IMG/VR virus record: IMGVR_UViG_3300027759_004442
Location: 1 to 50,224 of that record
Length of the DNA stretch: 50,224 nt
DNA from: a virus
Direction: 5' to 3' (one strand)
Of this stretch, positions 24,575-32,400 are shown piece after piece. The notes under the pieces were generated by a model. The model was not told where the DNA came from. It saw only the letters and a program-made list of their open reading frames with translations, and ran no database searches. Position 1 is the first letter of the stretch; every line of letters starts with the position of its first letter. A program made the position numbers and the translations under genes.

Positions 24575-25890
24575 TGGCAAATTCCTGAGATAAACTTGTT
24601 TAGTATCTGTTCAATGTAATCAGTCTTTTCTTTGTTGATAACGGGACTAGTCCCTAAGAAGAATGTATCTGTCGTAACCTTTCTTGCTACTGGGAACTTT
24701 GTGATTACTTCATTCACATCATACATTCCGGCATAGGCAGGTTGCAACATAATATTACCAGCAAAGTACGGCCGTGTTTGAATCATATGAGATTCAAAGA
24801 ACTGACAGATATCAGACCGTTTAAACGGTGCATCGTCACGTAACGTCACTGGAAAGGCAAACCAATCGGGGTCTGACTTTGGTTGTGCTCTATGCAGGTG
24901 GAAGTACTCTTCATACTTAGAGAATGCTGCGAATAAGTTATTATAATTCTCACGGCGTTTCTGCCCAATCTCTTCCAACTTATCAAGTTGTGCCAATCCA
25001 ATTGCCGCTTGAAGTTCAATAGGCTTTAAATTATATCCAATCTCTTCATACACATATTTGTGGTCGAACAAATAATCTGGAAGTGCTGGAAGCCAATTAC
25101 TAAATCTACATTCGCATGAACCGTTTGCCAAAAGATTCTGCTTACCGACGCAGTAACATCCACGGCCCCATTCTCTAAATGACCGAACAATCTTTTCTGT
25201 CTCTGGGTCATTCATTGCAACGAAGCCACCTTCTCCCGTTGTGATATGATGTGCAGGATAGAACGAGCAACTGGCCATTTCACCAAATGAACCAAGTTTC
25301 TTTCCATCATACGTACTCCCCAATCCATCACAACAATCTTCCAACAGAATGAGGTCATACTTCTTAATAATCTCCATCAACTTATCCATGTTGGGCGGAT
25401 TGCCAAGAACGTGTGCAAACGTAATAATTTTTGCATCTGGGTGTTCTTGACATACCTTCTCTACTTCATCCAAATTGAGATTCAACGTATCTAATTCAAT
25501 GTCCACAAATACTGGTTCAAATCCACTTTGGAAGATTGGGTTTATCGTGGTTGGAAAGCCAGCAATCGGAGTAATTACCTTACTGCCCTTTGGGAAGTTT
25601 CGGCCTCTCATAGAAGTCAATGCCTTCAACATCAATAAGTTGGCAGAAGATCCACTGTTGACAAATAGCCCAAGTTTCTTGCCCAATAACTCTGGAAACT
25701 TACGTTCAAATTTTATGGCATCTGCGCCAAGGACCAACCATCCACTCAATAAACTTCGTATGGCATTAACATATTCATCGTGAGTAAAGTATGGACCGGC
25801 ATACTGAACCCAATCTTCGCCGGCTACCCACGTCTTTTTAGAATCTTTATTCTTTATATATTCTTCTACTAACTTCAAAATTTCTTCCAT
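24571..25890 (-). CDS. rfbH: RfbH-type NDP-4-keto-6-deoxyglucose 3-dehydrase (PLP and [2Fe-2S])
   Basis: 439 residues, matching the 437 of Salmonella RfbH and Yersinia E1. The DegT/AHBA fold is clear (NSGSSANLLMLKAL, VITPIAGFPTTI, LEDCCDGLGSTYDGK). The usual PLP lysine is replaced by His214 in SFYPAHHITTGEGG, the hallmark of 3-dehydrases such as E1 and ColD. Cys187, Cys245 and Cys247 reproduce the C-X57-C-X1-C part of the E1 iron-sulfur motif; the fourth Cys (259) comes after 11 residues instead of 7. This favours an E1-like, iron-sulfur enzyme over ColD. It removes the C3 hydroxyl; a partner reductase (E3) is not seen in the window. Preceded by a strong promoter. Confidence 0.88.
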   Translation of the reverse strand: MEEILKLVEEYIKNKDSKKTWVAGEDWVQYAGPYFTHDEYVNAIRSLLSGWLVLGADAIKFERKFPELLGKKLGLFVNSGSSANLLMLKALTSMRGRNFPKGSKVITPIAGFPTTINPIFQSGFEPVFVDIELDTLNLNLDEVEKVCQEHPDAKIITFAHVLGNPPNMDKLMEIIKKYDLILLEDCCDGLGSTYDGKKLGSFGEMASCSFYPAHHITTGEGGFVAMNDPETEKIVRSFREWGRGCYCVGKQNLLANGSCECRFSNWLPALPDYLFDHKYVYEEIGYNLKPIELQAAIGLAQLDKLEEIGQKRRENYNNLFAAFSKYEEYFHLHRAQPKSDPDWFAFPVTLRDDAPFKRSDICQFFESHMIQTRPYFAGNIMLQPAYAGMYDVNEVITKFPVARKVTTDTFFLGTSPVINKEKTDYIEQILNKFISGICQ

Positions 25891-25933
25891 AATAAACCTT
25901 TATTATAAATTGTGTATAATTAATCCATTCTGT

Positions 25934-25962
25934 AATATAACATATTCATATCCATTTGTCAA
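25934..25962 (-). promoter_or_regulatory. sigma70-type promoter for the rfbH-led transcript
   Basis: TTGACA (25962-25957), 17 bases, TATATT (25939-25934), then ACAGAA, on the minus strand, about 44 bases before the rfbH-like ATG. It is almost identical to the boxes before thyX and the AAA+ gene. Confidence 0.85.
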
Positions 25963-25971
25963 CAGATGTGA

Positions 25972-26262
25972 TTACCACTTATTCATTGGACACGTTGTTT
26001 TTATAAACTTACTCTTTGCTTCCATAAAACATCCGCATTTACTACACCGGTTATCTTCTTTAATAAAGAACTCACAACCACCGCAGATACTCATGCGGTG
26101 GTTGTAAACTTCGTCGGGTGCAATAAGACCCTCTCCTGCAACAACTCCAGAGATAATATCTTTTGCACTTCCAACGAATCCCTTCGCCATATCAGTGAGT
26201 GATGGCAACTTTGGTTTATCGTGGCATTCTGGTTCTAAACATACTCCAAATGGATTAGTCAT
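25972..26262 (-). CDS. Zinc-ribbon protein with CxxC / CxxCGC motifs
   Basis: 96 residues. The C-terminal half has CGGC, then CSKCGCFMEAKSKF, then TTCPMNKW, a cysteine-rich pattern repeatedly seen in small T4-like and marine phage proteins that end in CP...W. A second pair, CLEPECHD, is near the N-terminus. Probably binds one or two zinc ions; function unknown. It ends 9 bases before the -35 box of the rfbH promoter and overlaps the upstream gene as ATGA. Confidence 0.7.
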   Translation of the reverse strand: MTNPFGVCLEPECHDKPKLPSLTDMAKGFVGSAKDIISGVVAGEGLIAPDEVYNHRMSICGGCEFFIKEDNRCSKCGCFMEAKSKFIKTTCPMNKW

Positions 26263-26660
26263 TCAAGTTCTCCGATTAAAATCTGTCGTAAACTAGAGAT
26301 ATTATTTACTGCAAAGGTTCTATATCTACGATCATTTTTCATAGTTGAGGCTGTATACCGAGCGTACGCGTCGTCGGATTGTAAATTTGTTAGTGGATTC
26401 GACCTATTATCCCCACTGTAGTTAAATACTTGTCCAAATTCTGTTGATATTCTAACAAGATCCATATCCGACAAATCATCTACCAATAATCCGTGTAATT
26501 GGTCGTTAGTCGTTGATTCATTTTTTTTAGCAGGATCAATCACCAACACTATATAACTTCCAGTACTCCCATCTTTAATTTTCTTATACGAAAATTCTAT
26601 AAGCATACCAGATTTTATATTATTTTTTGATATAAACTTGCGTTCACTCCGTAACGCCAT
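26259..26660 (-). CDS. Hypothetical phage protein, 133 residues
   Basis: The N-terminus KSGMLIEFSYKKIKDGS, then YIVLVIDP and LHGLLVDDLSDMDLVRI, look like a small beta-rich SH3/OB-type fold, and YRTFAVNNISSLRQILIG closes it. Similar short proteins occur next to structural or head-completion genes in marine myoviruses, but I cannot place it in a named family. It shares one base with the glycosyltransferase gene upstream and an ATGA with the zinc-ribbon gene downstream, so it sits inside the sugar cluster without an obvious sugar role. Confidence 0.6.
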   Translation of the reverse strand: MALRSERKFISKNNIKSGMLIEFSYKKIKDGSTGSYIVLVIDPAKKNESTTNDQLHGLLVDDLSDMDLVRISTEFGQVFNYSGDNRSNPLTNLQSDDAYARYTASTMKNDRRYRTFAVNNISSLRQILIGELE

Positions 26661-27985
26661 TATTCAACCTTATTTAGCTTGGGAAGTTCAATCTTCTTTA
26701 ACTTCGGTAACACTAATGGCAACTGCTTGGGAAACTCAGGAACATACTTATCCAGCAATTCCCACGTTCGTTTCTGAATACTTTCATACGAGAACTGCTT
26801 ACGGTTACGGTCTGCTGTAGCGTATGCTTTATTCTTAAAGGTGGTATAATCCATGAATACTGCACCCATTGCATTGACACATTGCTGTGGGTCTGCGGTA
26901 AACCACTGTGATTCTGCCATAATGACATTCTCCCACACAGAACTTGGATGCACATTCTTCAATTCTCCACCGATCAATACCGCTTCGTCTTGTCGTAGGA
27001 AGTCCATATGACCGCTCCAACCACTTGCAATCACAGGCTTACCACTGACACTTGCTTCCAAGAGTGGACGACCAAATCCTTCACCCTTTGTAAAACTCAC
27101 ATGTGCCTTGACCTTCGGGTGGTTATACAACGTATTCATTTCCTTTTCCGTCAACTCACCATGTAGTAAATATACGTTTGGAAGTTTCTGTACGCCTGTT
27201 AGTACAACCGAATCCTTTAACTGTTGAATCTTGGTGAGAATTTCTTCACGGTCCAATATAGAAAATCCTGCACTACTCGTCTTAAGAATAAGTGCTGGTA
27301 GTGGACGATCTGTAATCTGCTTAAATGTTTCTAAGAACAGTTTAATCAATACCCCCACATTCTTTCTATCTTCACTATACTCACCACGGAGCCAATGTCC
27401 AACGAAAGCAAAGCAGAATGTTTCTGGAATGGTATTCAACGTCTTCGTAAATTCAGCATCGGTAGGCGCCTTCTTTCCAAAGATGTTCGTATCAATACAA
27501 TTGTGTAGAACTTCGATAGGTTTTGTAAGTTCCATCGTTCCTTGTTGTCCCTGTGGATTCTGGTATCCATACTTACTATTTTCAAATACATTCTTAGAAT
27601 GTTCAGAAATCGTAAAGATTGCATTCATACGATTGCATCCTTCAATCCACTGAGGTGACGCTGTGGTCGTTTCAATCCCCGCAGTAATACCAATGTTATA
27701 TTTTCCAATCGGTTCAAATTCGTTGGGAACCGTAATAGAAATAAACAATTCGGGTTGCTTGTTTATATTTGAACGAATAATTCTATCCAAGATCATTTTG
27801 TCTTTTGGATCGTTTTCATCCAATGCGTTCATAGGCGTGTCACCCCAATTCACACTATGAACTTTTACATCAAACTTATCATATTCAATAAGGTGCCGGA
27901 TAATATCTCGGCTCATATCTCCGTATCCCGAGCGCGTTGCGCATGGGGCACGAACTACGCACAATGGCTTTACTTCTGTATTCAT
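26660..27985 (-). CDS. Family 4-like glycosyltransferase
   Basis: 441 residues, GT-B. The N-terminal part has VRAPCATRSGYGDMSRDI, a phage-typical version of the glycine loop. The C-terminal part has FTKGEGFGRPLLEASVSGKPVIAS, the E-x7-E donor-binding helix of GT4. TISEHSKNVF and VLHNCIDTNIF are conserved GT4 segments between the domains. The proline-rich tail (PKQLPLVLPKLKKIELPKL) is unusual and may anchor it. It overlaps Gmd as ATGA, so the transferase may use GDP-activated sugars made by that enzyme. Confidence 0.88.
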   Translation of the reverse strand: MNTEVKPLCVVRAPCATRSGYGDMSRDIIRHLIEYDKFDVKVHSVNWGDTPMNALDENDPKDKMILDRIIRSNINKQPELFISITVPNEFEPIGKYNIGITAGIETTTASPQWIEGCNRMNAIFTISEHSKNVFENSKYGYQNPQGQQGTMELTKPIEVLHNCIDTNIFGKKAPTDAEFTKTLNTIPETFCFAFVGHWLRGEYSEDRKNVGVLIKLFLETFKQITDRPLPALILKTSSAGFSILDREEILTKIQQLKDSVVLTGVQKLPNVYLLHGELTEKEMNTLYNHPKVKAHVSFTKGEGFGRPLLEASVSGKPVIASGWSGHMDFLRQDEAVLIGGELKNVHPSSVWENVIMAESQWFTADPQQCVNAMGAVFMDYTTFKNKAYATADRNRKQFSYESIQKRTWELLDKYVPEFPKQLPLVLPKLKKIELPKLNKVE

Positions 27986-28956
27986 ACCATAACCTCTAAT
28001 TTTTTAATATCATGATTGATCATTTTCTTTACCCATACATCAAATGGAGTTTTTGGTTCCCACCCAAGTACAGTTTTAGCTTTACTTGCATCTCCGCATA
28101 ATACTTCAACTTCGGCGGGACGAATATATCTTGGATTTATTTTAACATACGAATCCCAATTATTAATTCCCACGTTATTGAACGCTGTATCTAAAAATTC
28201 TCTGATGGTTCTGACTTCGCCCGTAGCAATTACAAAATCATCTGGCGTTTCTTGTTGTAACATCATCCACGCTGCTTCTACGTAGTCCGGTGCATATCCC
28301 CAATCTCTACCCGCATCTAAATTACCTAGTTCTATATGGGTATCCAATCCAAGATGTATTCGGGCAACACCGTGTGTAATCTTACGAGTAACAAATTCCA
28401 ATCCACGGCGTTCACTTTCATGATTGAACAACAATCCAGACACATTAAACATATCATAACTTTCACGATAATTTTTTGTAATCCAATGGCCATATAACTT
28501 AGAAACTCCATATGGAGAACGTGGATAAAATGGCGTAGTTTCTCTAGAAGGATTTTCTACCATTCTACCAAACATCTCACTGGATGATGCTTGGTAGAAT
28601 TTAATAGGTTTGCCGTACTCACGAATAGCTTCTAACATTCTTAGGACACCGAGAGCAGTAATATCACTAGTTTGTTCTGGCGTATTCCAACTTTCTGCCA
28701 CAAAAGACTGTGCCGCAAAATTATATATTTCATCGGGATCTGACGTTTTTATGCACCGTAGCAGTGAATTTTGATCTGACAAGTCTCCGATAATGAATTG
28801 AAAGTTTGGATGTAATTCTAAATGATTGGTATTCTCTCTATTTTTTACAGAGACTCTGCGTTCCATCCCGTATACTTTATATCCTTTATCAAGAAGAAAT
28901 TCAGCCATATACGAACCATCTTGGCCGTTTATCCCAGTCACTAATGCACGTTTCAT
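27982..28956 (-). CDS. gmd: GDP-mannose 4,6-dehydratase
   Basis: 324 residues (typical 345-370). TGINGQDGSYMAEFLLDKGY is the classic Gmd N-terminus, with GMERR in the NADP loop; NFAAQSFVAESW, YQASSSEMFG, PRSPYGVSKLYGHW (YxxxK), LFNHESERRG and TRKITHGVARI are all diagnostic. It turns GDP-mannose into GDP-4-keto-6-deoxymannose, the precursor of GDP-fucose, GDP-rhamnose, GDP-perosamine and colitose. With the GDP-fucose-synthase-like enzyme at 9455 a GDP-6-deoxyhexose is likely. GDP-mannose itself must come from the host, since no mannose-1-phosphate guanylyltransferase is seen. Confidence 0.95.
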   Translation of the reverse strand: MKRALVTGINGQDGSYMAEFLLDKGYKVYGMERRVSVKNRENTNHLELHPNFQFIIGDLSDQNSLLRCIKTSDPDEIYNFAAQSFVAESWNTPEQTSDITALGVLRMLEAIREYGKPIKFYQASSSEMFGRMVENPSRETTPFYPRSPYGVSKLYGHWITKNYRESYDMFNVSGLLFNHESERRGLEFVTRKITHGVARIHLGLDTHIELGNLDAGRDWGYAPDYVEAAWMMLQQETPDDFVIATGEVRTIREFLDTAFNNVGINNWDSYVKINPRYIRPAEVEVLCGDASKAKTVLGWEPKTPFDVWVKKMINHDIKKLEVMV

Positions 28957-28957
28957 A

Positions 28958-30361
28958 TTACGCTTTCACTAAAGTATAACGTTCCCGCGGAGTCCAATTT
29001 TCCAGCGTTGTATTAATATGTTCTACAAACAATTCTCCCATCTTTTCTGCTGTCATCATGCCTGGGCCCATTGCGTATTCACGACCTAACATACCACGGC
29101 GCTTTCGTTCTTCGCGTGTCATGTTGTACAGTTCAAGAATTTGATTGCCCGCGTCTTTCCAATCACACCGATCATCAAAAATATATGGAGTCAGTGGTGA
29201 ACCCTGTAATGCCCTTGATGTTGGATAACATGGGAATGCCCATTCACCATGATTACGGAAGCGGCCATCGTGATTACTGCCCCATTCAAACGTGAAATCT
29301 TTTTCTGCGTCAAGGTATTCACCTTCATCGTTCTTGAACCCACATTGGTCTTGCAATCCACCCGTGACGTTGACAATAATCGGCGTTCCTGCCAACATGC
29401 TTTCACACGTACCCAACCCAAATCCTTCGTTACTTGCGAGATTAATCGTAACATCGGCGACGTTGTATAGAGCGTTAAGCACACTTGCATGAACTTGCTG
29501 ATTACTAAAGACTGCCTTCACGTTTGGTACCACATCTCGGATAACGACGGGAAGATCTGTTCCATTCTCGTCTATTGGCGCGGTATGCATGACGATGCGG
29601 CAACGATCTGCCTTTTCCTTTGGAAGTTGTGACAAGAAATGGTCGTAGGCAAGCAGTACATCAGAAGTCATCTTACGACGAAGATTACGTGCGTTATAGA
29701 ATACCACGAAGTCTACTTCTTGATTGTTCAGTATACCTTCCTTGACATTATTTATCAACGACTGCCCCTCTACATTATCTTCGGCAATCGGGTAGAACTT
29801 CTTCACATGGTCAATACCATGTGGAAGATAGGTAACAACCTTATCCTTAGCATCCTCACCCAACACTTGCTTGACAATGTTATAGGTTTGCTTACTAATG
29901 CAAAACAATCCGTCATCAGACTTATAGAAATTCTTATTATACTTGGGGTAAGGAAGATCATCCCAAATAGTATAGAACAACATAGGAATCTTCTGACGGA
30001 TTTCGTGTTCGATTTGATAGAGCCAAATCCAATAACGAGGATCGGTAAAGTGCAGAATGGCATCGGGCTTTTCGATTTCCAACAACTGCCGAACCACCAT
30101 ACTATCTCCATATCCGTTCTGTGGATAAATACGGACTGATGCATCAGTAACACCCGTAACATTTGCTACCTCGGCGCTGATGTCAATTTGCTTTCCTGCT
30201 TCTGGGTGATTAACTGCGGCACCCACTTGAATCCAATTAAAGATACCACATGTTTGTTCTACAATTTCTCTAGACATAACACCAATACCCGAATGGACTC
30301 GGATGTCATCGGACATTAACATGATTTTCTTACGTTGTTCTTTTGGTAACCATTGTTTCAT
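28958..30361 (-). CDS. Family 4-like glycosyltransferase
   Basis: 467 residues, GT-B. DDIRVHSGIGVMSREIV is the N-terminal glycine loop, LPHGIDHVKKF the interdomain segment, VVFYNARNLRRKMTSDVLLA the donor-side basic segment, and NLASNEGFGLGTCESMLAGTPIIV the E-x7-E helix. It resembles the transferase at 26660 in architecture. It lies one base upstream of gmd and shares higher GC with it than the central part of the cluster. It may glycosylate virion or surface targets. It appears to be the first gene of the sugar block in transcription order. Confidence 0.87.
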   Translation of the reverse strand: MKQWLPKEQRKKIMLMSDDIRVHSGIGVMSREIVEQTCGIFNWIQVGAAVNHPEAGKQIDISAEVANVTGVTDASVRIYPQNGYGDSMVVRQLLEIEKPDAILHFTDPRYWIWLYQIEHEIRQKIPMLFYTIWDDLPYPKYNKNFYKSDDGLFCISKQTYNIVKQVLGEDAKDKVVTYLPHGIDHVKKFYPIAEDNVEGQSLINNVKEGILNNQEVDFVVFYNARNLRRKMTSDVLLAYDHFLSQLPKEKADRCRIVMHTAPIDENGTDLPVVIRDVVPNVKAVFSNQQVHASVLNALYNVADVTINLASNEGFGLGTCESMLAGTPIIVNVTGGLQDQCGFKNDEGEYLDAEKDFTFEWGSNHDGRFRNHGEWAFPCYPTSRALQGSPLTPYIFDDRCDWKDAGNQILELYNMTREERKRRGMLGREYAMGPGMMTAEKMGELFVEHINTTLENWTPRERYTLVKA

Positions 30362-30389
30362 AATAGTATTTTGTTAAGTGTTGATAAAT

Positions 30390-31136
30390 TTACGGTGCCA
30401 CAATATCATGTCGATGTGGATTTGGGTTAATCGGATGACTATGTGGATTAGGAGTAATATTAGAACCACCAGTTCCCGCTGAGCCTCTTATATTTAAAGT
30501 AACGGGCGCTGTTTCTAATGTCAAGTACGCAGTTTTAACGTCTGTATTTAAATATTTTTTAATTGCACGTGATAATGCAACCGAAAATACTCTTAAATTT
30601 TTTAACGTATCAGAATTTTCATATGCTGGACCTACTAGTTCCGGATATTGCTTTCTAACTTCTGCTCTAAGTTCTGCTTCAATATACGCCGTAAGTTGTG
30701 CTGAATCGGACCCGCCAGCAGCTGCCGTGCCTATAACCTCCATATTAGCATTACTAGTAGTTCCCGTTTCAACGGGAACAGTGTTGATAACGGTGGTGTT
30801 ATTAGTATTAACAGCCCCAATATATGTTGAATCGGGGTTCGGAGCAAGGTCACTGAGCATACGGAATTCTACGCCGCGACCAGCAACTTCTTCTGACCCG
30901 CCTGTGAACGTTCCGTTCTGATATGCCGTCAATAATTCTGCCGCAAATTCATAAGTTGGATTTATCCACACCCAACCACCGGAAGAAGTTGCTGTATTTG
31001 GATACGTGTCGGGTACATTATTAGCGCGGCCGTTATCTAATGCTCTGGCCGCAGTAATAGGTACGGCAATATACTGTGGGTCTATTCCCGCAATCCTTCC
31101 TGGGATAGTTATTTCTGCTTTTGTATATAAAGGCAT
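30390..31136 (-). CDS. Probable virion/tail-associated protein with His-rich PNPHxH tail
   Basis: 248 residues. Gly/Thr/Asn-rich with a beta-type composition (NTNNTTVINTVPVETGTTSN), no signal peptide and no enzymatic motif. The last 25 residues hold two PNPHSH/PNPHRH units; clusters of HxH at the end of phage tail or spike proteins bind iron or zinc at the membrane-piercing tip, so a virion tip or adhesin role is plausible. Helices in the middle (AYIEAELRAEVRKQYPEL, LKNLRVFSVALSRAIKKYL) suggest a mixed fold. It precedes the sugar cluster, but the 28-base gap shows no late motif. Function inferred only. Confidence 0.5.
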   Translation of the reverse strand: MPLYTKAEITIPGRIAGIDPQYIAVPITAARALDNGRANNVPDTYPNTATSSGGWVWINPTYEFAAELLTAYQNGTFTGGSEEVAGRGVEFRMLSDLAPNPDSTYIGAVNTNNTTVINTVPVETGTTSNANMEVIGTAAAGGSDSAQLTAYIEAELRAEVRKQYPELVGPAYENSDTLKNLRVFSVALSRAIKKYLNTDVKTAYLTLETAPVTLNIRGSAGTGGSNITPNPHSHPINPNPHRHDIVAP

Positions 31137-31147
31137 ATTTATTTTGG

Positions 31148-31306
31148 TTAAACGAGGATACTACCAGACATACTTGCTGAGATTTCACCCAGCCAATAAT
31201 TCTCTGTAAATGTGGAGGCTAGCCATCCACGCTCTTTACAGAGCTTTCGGACATGTTCATTGATTTCTCTACGAATTTGTATAGTTGTATATTTTGATTT
31301 ATTCAT
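31148..31306 (-). CDS. Arc-like (ribbon-helix-helix) small DNA-binding protein
   Basis: 52 residues filling most of the gap between the His-rich protein and the PurA-like gene. KYTTIQIRREINEHVRKLC starts with a short beta strand and the first helix, and KERGWLASTFTENYW forms the second helix, the layout of phage ribbon-helix-helix repressors. AACGAGATTATA before the ATG gives a weak ribosome binding site. It may repress a nearby promoter; no operator is recognised. Confidence 0.6.
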   Translation of the reverse strand: MNKSKYTTIQIRREINEHVRKLCKERGWLASTFTENYWLGEISASMSGSILV

Positions 31307-31370
31307 TATAATCTCGTTCTAGTGACTTCTATAGAATAGATATCACCGTGTTTCACCAAACATTCATTTT

Positions 31371-32399
31371 TTAAATGCTATCTGGAGTTTGTGACCATGT
31401 AATTTTTAATCCACGATTATTTGAATCATACATTCTCGCACTTACATACCGATTAAAATCATAGTAATTCATAAAGTTTTTAATCATGCCATCGTCAATA
31501 ACGGCAAACTTATTTACTGCCCGTAAAATATCTACCTTATTAATAATCAAATCAGTGACGCCATTAATATGCATTGCCTTAATAACATTATCCAGATTTG
31601 CCCAATTCACTTGGCGTGGACGGCCAGTAGTTGCGCCGACTTCCTGCCCAACCAATTGAATAGTCTTTAACACTTCATCGTCTTGGTTTGTAAAGTTTTT
31701 ATTGTTGCCGACATATGTTTCATATGCCTTCATAACACCATATACTTTACGAATCTTATGCGGTGGAATACCGTTTAAGCATACAGAACCAACGGTACAA
31801 TGCGATGAGGTAACATACGGATATTCTCCCCAATCAATATCTAAATGAAATCCCTGCGCCCCTTCGCACAAAATATTATACTTGTCTTCGTGAACAAATA
31901 AATAATCATAGATATCAATCACTTCAAACAAATGATGATATTGAGACATATCCATCTTACCGATAGGAATGCCCGTGCGACTATACTTATCACGGTAGGC
32001 AGGACCGATACCTTGTCCCGTTGTACCGATGATAGTGTCCGTTTTGTCATCGTGAATATGCTGATCGGTCACCACGTGCGCACGTTTATCAATCTTAATT
32101 AAGTTCTGCGTATCAATGCCGATAGCATTTAACGCTCGAATTTCCTCAATCAATTTACCGACATGCACCACACATCCCAGACCAATAATACTAGTGATGC
32201 CGTGCAGTACGCCCATAGGAACCTGGTGCGTTACAATTACTTCACCGTTATGATATACGGTATGTCCCGCATTACTACCGCCATTATATCGTAGTACAAT
32301 ATCATAAAAACCGGATTTGGCAAGGTGATGGGTAATTTTCCCTTTGCCGGTATCGCCGTACTGCAAATCTACGATAACATCTACACTTTGAATTCCCAT
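31371..32399 (-). CDS. Adenylosuccinate synthetase family enzyme (PurA/PurZ-like)
   Basis: 342 residues, the length of archaeal PurA and phage PurZ rather than bacterial PurA (about 430). VDLQYGDTGKGK at residues 10-21 is the GTP/ATP loop with Asp16, the catalytic base position of PurA. NAGHTVYHNG, IGTTGQGIGPAYRDK, CEGAQGFHLDIDWGEYPYVTSSHCT, GATTGRPR and INKVDIL follow. The start resembles phage PurZ (DLQ.GSTGKG), which adds aspartate to dGMP on the way to 2-aminoadenine, but PurZ has Ser where this protein has Asp. It could be a PurA that boosts AMP supply or an intermediate PurZ-type enzyme. It is one base from the phosphoesterase gene. Confidence 0.85.
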   Translation of the reverse strand: MGIQSVDVIVDLQYGDTGKGKITHHLAKSGFYDIVLRYNGGSNAGHTVYHNGEVIVTHQVPMGVLHGITSIIGLGCVVHVGKLIEEIRALNAIGIDTQNLIKIDKRAHVVTDQHIHDDKTDTIIGTTGQGIGPAYRDKYSRTGIPIGKMDMSQYHHLFEVIDIYDYLFVHEDKYNILCEGAQGFHLDIDWGEYPYVTSSHCTVGSVCLNGIPPHKIRKVYGVMKAYETYVGNNKNFTNQDDEVLKTIQLVGQEVGATTGRPRQVNWANLDNVIKAMHINGVTDLIINKVDILRAVNKFAVIDDGMIKNFMNYYDFNRYVSARMYDSNNRGLKITWSQTPDSI

Positions 32400-32400
32400 G

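Noticed and set aside
5700-30361. A bacterial O-antigen island on a bacterial chromosome
   Set aside because: The gene content looks like LPS synthesis, but it is continuous with ThyX, GIY-YIG genes, clamp-loader genes and many overlapping tiny genes typical of large phages.
31371-32399. Calling the PurA-family gene purZ outright
   Set aside because: The residue that separates PurZ (Ser) from PurA (Asp) is Asp here and the usual partners are not in the window.
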